A stretch of 64,000 nt of DNA, from NCBI GenBank assembly GCA_019454405.1, contig JACFOH010000001.1, positions 18,464 to 82,463 on the forward strand. The letters run 5' to 3'. The notes under the pieces were generated by a model. The model did no database searches, had not been told where the DNA came from, and saw nothing but the letters and a program-made list of their open reading frames with translations. Source of the stretch: Promineifilum sp. Lineage in GTDB: Bacteria > Chloroflexota > Anaerolineae > Promineifilales > Promineifilaceae. The translations under genes and the position numbers were made by a program. Shown here in pieces: positions 59,005-64,000 of this stretch. Positions within the stretch are counted from its first letter, which is position 1. The number at the start of each line of letters is the position of its first letter.

Positions 59005-59487
59005 ATGAGCTATTTGAATGACCAGCCGGCCGGGATCCTCGTCCTGGGCTATGGCAACCCTCTGTGCACCGATGACGCCGTGGGCTGGCACGTCGTTGAA
59101 GCTCTGGAGGGACGACTTCCCGATGGTTCGACGGCCACTTTTCATCAGCTGACGCCGGAGTGGGCGGAGCCGATCAGCGCCGCCCGTCACGTCATCTTCG
59201 TCGATGCCGCTGTGGATGGCGTTCCGGGGGAAGTGCACTGTTTTCCCATCGCGGCCGCGGCCGGCCGGCCCGGCTCGCATGAGACGACCCCTGACGGCCT
59301 ATTGTCAATGGCCGGCGATTTGTTCGGTCGCTGCCCTCCAGCTCATATGGTGACTATTGCCGGCGATTCATTCGAGATATCCGAATCACTAACTCCTGCG
59401 GTCGCCGCGGCCGTGCCCTTGGCCGTGGCGCAGATCTACGAACTTATCGAACAACTCAATATCGCTGAAACTCCTCCTATGGCTTAG
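59005..59487 (+). CDS. hoxW: hydrogenase maturation protease, HoxW type (M52)
   Basis: 160 residues. LVLGYGNPLCTDDAVGWHVVEAL and FVDAAVDG contain the acidic residues that read nickel in the large subunit; Asp replaces the Glu of HybD, as in HoxW proteins. It removes the C-terminal tail of HoxH in the cytoplasm. It follows hoxH by 66 bases and closes the operon. An in-frame GTG at 58978 would add nine residues. The hyp genes are not in the window. Confidence 0.88.
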   Translation: MSYLNDQPAGILVLGYGNPLCTDDAVGWHVVEALEGRLPDGSTATFHQLTPEWAEPISAARHVIFVDAAVDGVPGEVHCFPIAAAAGRPGSHETTPDGLLSMAGDLFGRCPPAHMVTIAGDSFEISESLTPAVAAAVPLAVAQIYELIEQLNIAETPPMA

Positions 59488-59502
59488 GCTTGTCCTTTGG
59501 CA

Positions 59503-59546
59503 ATAAAAAACGCCGGGACGTGAATTGCGTCCCGGCGTTATTCTAT
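59503..59546. terminator. bidirectional terminator after hoxW
   Basis: AACGCCGGGACG (59509-59520) and CGTCCCGGCGTT (59528-59539) form a perfect 12-bp stem with a 7-base loop, with TATTCTATT after it and an A6 run before it. It serves both hoxW and the converging SPFH gene. Confidence 0.88.
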
Positions 59547-59566
59547 TAGATTGCGCGCTTGATCGA

Positions 59567-60658
59567 TCAGCCGCCGAGGAACTCTTCCAAATTCGCCTTG
59601 CTAATGCGGTAGGCTGAACCGATCTTCTTGGCCTTCAGATCGCCGGCTTCGATCGCCGCCATCACATCGGGCAAGCCCACTTGCATAATCTCGGCTGCCT
59701 GTTCCGGTGTCATCACATCCGGCATTGCCGAGCCACCTCCCGCAACGGGCGCCGCCGGGGGCGGAACGGCCGCCTGACCGGTCGTGGTTGCCTGCTGGGC
59801 CGCTTGCTGCTGTTGAAGCAGTTGCTGCTGAATAAGCTGCTGTTGCTGCATGGCTGCCATACCCATTGCCCCGAAACCGACTTCGCTTAGCGCGCCGCCG
59901 GACGGATTGCTGGCCGCGGCCATTAGCGCGTCGGCCTGCTGCTTCTGAATATAGGTCGTGCCGTAGCCCATGTTCGTGACAACCTTGAGCGAGTCAGGAT
60001 GCAACGTCATGTTGATCGCAAAATTGACCAGCACCATGCCGATAGCATCGAACTCTTCTTGCAGTAGACCGACCAGCAAGTCGTTCAATTCCTTGGTGAA
60101 AGACTGCAATTGGGCAGGGCCGAGACCCTTGGCGATGGCCAGCTCGCTCATTTTGTCGGCGATCATGACCGCCAGCATCGGATCGAGACGACTCTTGATT
60201 TCCTGAAAGCTCACGCTTGGCCGGAAGGCGTCCATCGCGTTGAGGAAGCGCCATGGGTCCTTGACCTTGGTGATATAAGTGCCGTTACCAACGATGGCGC
60301 TGGCGCCCGGCGTGCGCTCGGGATGCTCGACGATAATCGGGTTGACCGTGCCCCACTTCAGAGTCAGATCGGTCGTCTTGACGAAGTACACGTCGGCCGT
60401 GAATACATTTTTCCCGCCGAACAGGCCTTTTTCGAACCAGTCGGTGAGGATAGGCAGGTTTTCAGTCGTTAGGGTGTGGCGACCGGGCGTGAACGTTCCC
60501 ATTGCCTCGCCGCCGCGAACGAACACCGCCATTTCACCGGGATTGACAATGAGCTGTGAGCCAAGCTTGATGTCGCCCAAACCCTGCGGGGGAAATTTCT
60601 GAACAACTTCGTCCCGCTGCCAGCTCTCGACTGCTACGCGATCAAATATCTTTGCCAT
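59567..60658 (-). CDS. SPFH domain protein with C-terminal excisionase-like helix-turn-helix
   Basis: 363 residues. The first 235 or so form the SPFH/virion-core type domain (LIVNPGEMAVFVRGGEAMGTFTPG, VFTADVYFVKT, IGMVLVNFAINMTL). Then comes a Gln-rich stretch (MAAMQQQQLIQQQ and more, about 268-292), a Pro/Ala/Gly linker, and a last segment of about 48 residues (MTPEQAAEIMQVGLPDVMAAI to YRISKANLEEFLGG) that looks like an excisionase/MerR-type DNA-binding fold. Bacillus YdjI, a related SPFH protein, has a zinc ribbon in that place. GAGGACACAAC precedes the ATG. Last gene of a four-gene set. Confidence 0.8.
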   Translation of the reverse strand: MAKIFDRVAVESWQRDEVVQKFPPQGLGDIKLGSQLIVNPGEMAVFVRGGEAMGTFTPGRHTLTTENLPILTDWFEKGLFGGKNVFTADVYFVKTTDLTLKWGTVNPIIVEHPERTPGASAIVGNGTYITKVKDPWRFLNAMDAFRPSVSFQEIKSRLDPMLAVMIADKMSELAIAKGLGPAQLQSFTKELNDLLVGLLQEEFDAIGMVLVNFAINMTLHPDSLKVVTNMGYGTTYIQKQQADALMAAASNPSGGALSEVGFGAMGMAAMQQQQLIQQQLLQQQQAAQQATTTGQAAVPPPAAPVAGGGSAMPDVMTPEQAAEIMQVGLPDVMAAIEAGDLKAKKIGSAYRISKANLEEFLGG

Positions 60659-60679
60659 TGTTGTGTCCTCCTGAGTGTC

Positions 60680-61219
60680 TTATTTGATTCCGTTCAAGAC
60701 TTCTTGGCGGGAGTTGAAAGTCTCATTTGCTTCCAGCAACGAGGTCGTCAAGTTGCTGAGCGCGCTCTTCAGATCGCCGCCATTATCGACCGCCTTGGCG
60801 AGAGCGTCGACCTCGGCTCTGATCTGATCCGTGTGGTTCAACATCTGCTCGTCAAACGCGTATAACCGCGCCAGATCTTCAGCATCGACTTTGATGGCCG
60901 AGAAAAACCCGGCATATCCCACCGGCGCGTCCTTGATCTTGCCGATAAGCCCCATCATCAGATTGTCGGCTCGCCCCATCTGTTCAGCGTAATCCATCGC
61001 CAGGAAGATGTCGCGGCTGACGGCCTGATAAACGGAGCTATAGTTAAGCCTGACTTGTTCCAGGCGCCCCGTGACAGTATCTCGTAGCAGCTGGTCGGCC
61101 TCTCGCCTCTGGCCACGCTCCATGTAGCCCTTGAGACCTGGAAGCTTACCAAGCAAATTCTGCAATGTTCCAGTATCGCCGGCAATCTTTTCGTAAAATC
61201 CTTCAACCTTGTCGACCAT
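60680..61219 (-). CDS. hypothetical helical protein of the SPFH module
   Basis: 179 residues, charged and mostly helical, with no cysteines and no membrane segment; I do not recognise the family. It ends in an amphipathic stretch (LKSALSNLTTSLLEANETFNSRQEVLNG). It lies 21 bases before the SPFH gene on the same strand behind AGGAGAGCAAC. A partner that binds the SPFH oligomer or the membrane surface is a guess; it does not show the long PspA coiled coil. Confidence 0.72.
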   Translation of the reverse strand: MVDKVEGFYEKIAGDTGTLQNLLGKLPGLKGYMERGQRREADQLLRDTVTGRLEQVRLNYSSVYQAVSRDIFLAMDYAEQMGRADNLMMGLIGKIKDAPVGYAGFFSAIKVDAEDLARLYAFDEQMLNHTDQIRAEVDALAKAVDNGGDLKSALSNLTTSLLEANETFNSRQEVLNGIK

Positions 61220-61335
61220 TTTCTGTTGCTCTCCTTTCGTTTGGCTTCGACTGTTTCATATGAATTATAGTCGAAGAATTGGCCTTCTATTCAAACCTGT
61301 TCAATTCTTATGTTCTCCCGCGAGAGGCCGGCGCG

Positions 61336-61851
61336 TTAGGACAAGAAGTATTCGGTTCCACAATAGGGGCAACGGATAACACCCTTTCCTGCTAGCTCCA
61401 GCTTGCCTCCACAATTTTTACACCGGTCAAGGTTGCGTAACTCACTGGCTTCGCTTGAATAGAGCGTGCCCTCTTTCCAGTTGATGTAGCCGCTATAAAG
61501 GCCCATGTTAACCAGCTCGTAGAGCATGCTCTGGACCTCGTCCCGGCTCGAGTGCAAATCGATGGCCAGATCGGCGATATAGACCTGGCCGCGGGTCTTG
61601 ATGATACCCAGCATCTGGCGCTGTTTGGTGGCCGTCTTGGTATCGATCGCTTCTTGCCGGCCGCGCAGCAATAAAAACGCGCCGAACCCTAATTGTGGCA
61701 ACACCAGCGCCAGGAAACCGATCACCATGCCCAGTGTCGCGGCGCCGGCGGTCAGGCTGCCCTCGCTCCGATAGACGGACATCAGATAGGTGATGATGAT
61801 GCCTACGATGATGCCACCGATGATCAGGATGATCCCTAATGTTTTGCCCAT
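61336..61851 (-). CDS. membrane protein with winged-helix-like and zinc-ribbon domains
   Basis: 171 residues. Two N-terminal membrane helices (LGIILIIGGIIVGIIITYLM and AATLGMVIGFLALVLPQLGFGAFLLL) lead to a cytoplasmic part with a PCI/winged-helix look (RGQVYIADLAIDLHSSRDEVQSMLYELVNMGLYSGYI) and a C-terminal zinc ribbon CKNCGG ... CPYCGTEY. The family is not known to me in function. It lies 42 bases after the DUF2207 gene. Confidence 0.78.
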   Translation of the reverse strand: MGKTLGIILIIGGIIVGIIITYLMSVYRSEGSLTAGAATLGMVIGFLALVLPQLGFGAFLLLRGRQEAIDTKTATKQRQMLGIIKTRGQVYIADLAIDLHSSRDEVQSMLYELVNMGLYSGYINWKEGTLYSSEASELRNLDRCKNCGGKLELAGKGVIRCPYCGTEYFLS

Positions 61852-61893
61852 AAAAGTCTACCCGTTCAACCCCGATGATCTTAATGGCTGGAC

Positions 61894-63837
61894 TTATCCG
61901 AAGCCGGCCCTGCCGCCGCCACCGGATGAGCCGCCGCTGAAACCTCCACTGGATCCACCGCTGAAGCCGCCTCCGGACGACCAGCCGCCACCACCGGATC
62001 GGCTACCACCACCTGTACTTGCCGGTGGGGGCGTACTCCTCAAGACGTTCGACGTGTTGTTTAGCATCCGTGTAAGCCCGGCTGACATTCCCGCCAGCCC
62101 GCCTGTCAAGCCGCCAGAGACGTCGCTCAGCGAAGGCATACCGCCGCCGGCTGCACCGCCCCCTGTTCCAGCGGGCCGTGGCCTACCCAAGCCTCCGCCG
62201 GTTGAATAGATTGGAGGATAAGGCGTATACCACGGCGGGATCGTTGCGCTAGGCGATTGTGTGAAGGTGTTGATAAACGAGCGTTCCAGGCCGAAGGCGA
62301 TAGCGTAGGCCAGATATTTGTCGAATAGTTCCCCGGACTTTTCAATGTCGGTGTACTGTTTGATGTTCTTCAAGTACGCTTTGAATGCGTTCCATTTGGC
62401 GGCTGCTTCAGTCCCCTTGGCCGTCTTCCTGGGCATGTATTTCGCCATGATTAGCAGGGCAATGCCCGTTACGATGAAAGCGAATATTGGGAAGCAGAAG
62501 TAGCTTGACGCGCCCGGGACCAGCATACTCACCAGAATCGATGCGCCGATACCCATGAGTGTGACGATGATAGCCAGGCCTAGATAGCGGCTATGGACTG
62601 ATGGAGGCTTCGACGGCAGATAGCCTTCACTGATGAGGTTGTCAAAAATCATATCCCGCAAATTGGGAATGTTGCTGGCGAATTTATATTGGAGGCTTGC
62701 CAGCGTTCGGCTATCTTTGCCGCTAAAGACATATTTCAGGAACTTCTGTTCATAAGTCCTCAGGTCCTGGTCTGGTTTTTCTGTGCGAGCGAAGGTGTAT
62801 TCCTTTTTCTTGGATTCTTCCATCGTCAGATAACCACGATGAGCCAGATCGACCAGCGTCGAGACGATATCTTGCATGTCGACGCGTTCGTCAACCAGTG
62901 ATCCAACCATGGCTGGGGGCAAGTTGTCTGGCGGTTCGGTGATGTAGTCGGGTACAACGACACCCAGTTTCGGATCGCGGCCGCGTACGTACCATAAGGC
63001 GATGGCTGCTAGAGGCCCGGCGACCAGCAGGAAGAGCGATAGAGAGATGATAGCAAGCCCGGCCGCGTCAGCTAATTGCTCGTCCGTTTGCCATTCGGGC
63101 GTGGACGCTATCAGCAGGCCATGTGGAACCTGTACCCGGATGTCCAACTTGTCGCCTTGGGCAACCGCCTGCCGGGTTTCGAATGTGATCACTCGCTCAT
63201 TGTCACTGACGGTGATATCAAGGGAGTTTGTTTGCTGACCGTTCAGATAGGCAGCAACAAGGTACCCTCCGGTATCGTAATATTTTTGTGGGTAGACACC
63301 TTCGGGTAACGTGACGGTTATGCGACTGCTGCCGACCGTAGCGGGATGGTCGCTAGGGATAACGGTCCAGAACAACTGATCACCTGAACCCTCATCCGAG
63401 GTTCCCGTTCGGATGGCTCCGTGGACGGTGTAGGCGAAGGTATAGGTGTGAGTGCCCAGGGCAGGTTCGAAGTACCAGTTAATGACAGTTTCGTTTCCCT
63501 CATTGAGTACCTCAAAGGTTCCGTACCCGTTGAGAGTGGACTTCTGGTAGATTTGATCACCCTCGCGCACGCTGATATCGGTGATTCCGTCGTTATTGCC
63601 AAATGAACCGATTGGGATGCCGCGAAAGCCGAAGGTGAACGGCGCACCTGAAAAATTCAGTGTTTGCGTTTCGGTCACCCTCATACTGCCGTCTTCGTTA
63701 ACGACAATATCGATATCCCAGTTGAGCCATTGGAATGTTTTGGTTTGGGCAAAAGCAGGCGAGGCGAAAACAGCTAACGTAAGAAATGTGATGAGCAGGG
63801 CCAGGAGTGAGATTCTTGGTATTGTTCGGTCAGACAT
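61894..63837 (-). CDS. DUF2207 domain membrane protein
   Basis: About 647 residues. A signal peptide (LLALLITFLTLAVFASPAFAQ) is followed by the extracytoplasmic DUF2207 domain (about 25-260, WDIDIVVNEDGSMRVTETQ, ALGTHTYTFAYTV), a membrane helix, a cytoplasmic region with a winged-helix-like segment (VDERVDMQDIVSTLVDLAHRGYL), two more membrane helices near 430-470, and a Gly/Ser-rich tail (GGFSGGSSGG repeats). The role of DUF2207 proteins is unknown. ATG 63837 is chosen as the start of the signal peptide. First gene of the four-gene minus-strand set. Confidence 0.88.
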   Translation of the reverse strand: MSDRTIPRISLLALLITFLTLAVFASPAFAQTKTFQWLNWDIDIVVNEDGSMRVTETQTLNFSGAPFTFGFRGIPIGSFGNNDGITDISVREGDQIYQKSTLNGYGTFEVLNEGNETVINWYFEPALGTHTYTFAYTVHGAIRTGTSDEGSGDQLFWTVIPSDHPATVGSSRITVTLPEGVYPQKYYDTGGYLVAAYLNGQQTNSLDITVSDNERVITFETRQAVAQGDKLDIRVQVPHGLLIASTPEWQTDEQLADAAGLAIISLSLFLLVAGPLAAIALWYVRGRDPKLGVVVPDYITEPPDNLPPAMVGSLVDERVDMQDIVSTLVDLAHRGYLTMEESKKKEYTFARTEKPDQDLRTYEQKFLKYVFSGKDSRTLASLQYKFASNIPNLRDMIFDNLISEGYLPSKPPSVHSRYLGLAIIVTLMGIGASILVSMLVPGASSYFCFPIFAFIVTGIALLIMAKYMPRKTAKGTEAAAKWNAFKAYLKNIKQYTDIEKSGELFDKYLAYAIAFGLERSFINTFTQSPSATIPPWYTPYPPIYSTGGGLGRPRPAGTGGGAAGGGMPSLSDVSGGLTGGLAGMSAGLTRMLNNTSNVLRSTPPPASTGGGSRSGGGGWSSGGGFSGGSSGGFSGGSSGGGGRAGFG

Positions 63838-63901
63838 CTTGTGTCCGCACATATTACTTGGTCCTTAATGACTGGAAAGCGCGAAGCGAGCTTTCGACCC
63901 T

Positions 63902-63907
63902 ATTATA
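63902..63907 (-). promoter_or_regulatory. probable -10 element of the DUF2207-SPFH gene set
   Basis: A perfect TATAAT on the minus strand, 64 bases before the DUF2207 ATG; no good -35 is seen. The last 93 bases of the window beyond it hold no recognisable gene. Confidence 0.45.
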
Positions 63908-64000
63908 AACTAATTTCGGCCTTATGCAGCCTGACTTAATTGAGCCATCGATCGATGATGGTTCTCAAACGCCCCGTTTCTCTCATTTGGGCTAATGAGG

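Noticed and set aside
1..64000. CRISPR arrays, prophage or plasmid regions
   Set aside because: No regularly spaced direct repeats, phage structural genes, integrases or replication initiators were seen.

Overview
The window looks like a chromosomal segment of a member of the Chloroflexota (an Anaerolineae/Caldilineae/Ardenticatenia-type bacterium). This is inferred from the mixture of genes, not from a marker search: a CpXC-domain protein, an isopentenyl phosphate kinase (known from Roseiflexus among bacteria), a DprE1-like oxidase, paired M16 peptidases, a DUF2207 protein, and a PQQ-propeller lipoprotein inside the rnpA-yidD-yidC-jag cluster. Coding density is high, most genes sit in short same-strand runs with 4-base ATGA/GTGA overlaps, and I see no tRNA, rRNA, CRISPR array, prophage or complete insertion sequence.

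Layout. 1-4.3 kb: a methyltransferase cut by the left edge, the ribosome-assembly GTPase obgE with a DUF177 protein, the house-cleaning pyrophosphatase rdgB and an alpha/beta hydrolase. 4.3-9.7 kb: murA (with Asp in place of the catalytic-loop Cys), then the ribosome/membrane-biogenesis operon rpmH-rnpA-yidD-lipoprotein-yidC-jag, preceded by a leader with a terminator-like hairpin. 9.7-15.4 kb, minus strand: serA, a serB-like phosphatase, two nucleotide-sugar SDRs, folD and a small membrane protein. 15.5-20.6 kb, plus strand: a heterodimeric ABC exporter, the PLP-homeostasis protein YggS and YggT. 20.6-28.9 kb: acyl-CoA dehydrogenase, VOC protein, a TetR/YceI divergent pair with two palindromic operators, GNAT, metallophosphoesterase, YdcF-type protein and an S10 carboxypeptidase. 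29.1-36.8 kb: an active/inactive M16 peptidase pair split by a GAF-GAF-PP2C phosphatase, then acpS, a PIG-L deacetylase, a membrane-anchored hydrolase and DegV. 37-41.6 kb: a MarR gene leading a second heterodimeric ABC exporter. 41.7-44.1 kb: an SDR plus DprE1-like oxidase pair. 44.7-49.6 kb: a sugar-type ABC ATPase, then a signalling patch with a Ser/Thr kinase coupled to an InsA-like zinc/HTH protein, a divergent FHA-winged-helix regulator and a CpXC protein. 49.6-53.9 kb: a soluble histidine kinase, P1-family peptidase, LOG-family protein and isopentenyl phosphate kinase. 54.1-59.5 kb: a complete hoxEFUYH bidirectional NAD-linked [NiFe] hydrogenase operon with its maturation protease. 59.6-63.8 kb, minus strand: a four-gene membrane module (DUF2207 protein, membrane zinc-ribbon protein, helical protein, SPFH protein fused to an excisionase-like helix-turn-helix), which is the best candidate here for an undescribed system.

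Regulation. Extended -10 elements (TGn-TAnnnT) recur upstream of many genes, and in at least five cases the -10 lies only 6 to 8 bases before the best start codon, which suggests leaderless mRNAs. Hairpin terminators with U-runs follow jag, yggT, yceI, the 65-aa membrane gene and the hydrogenase operon. All functional calls rest on motif recognition in the sequence, with no database search.
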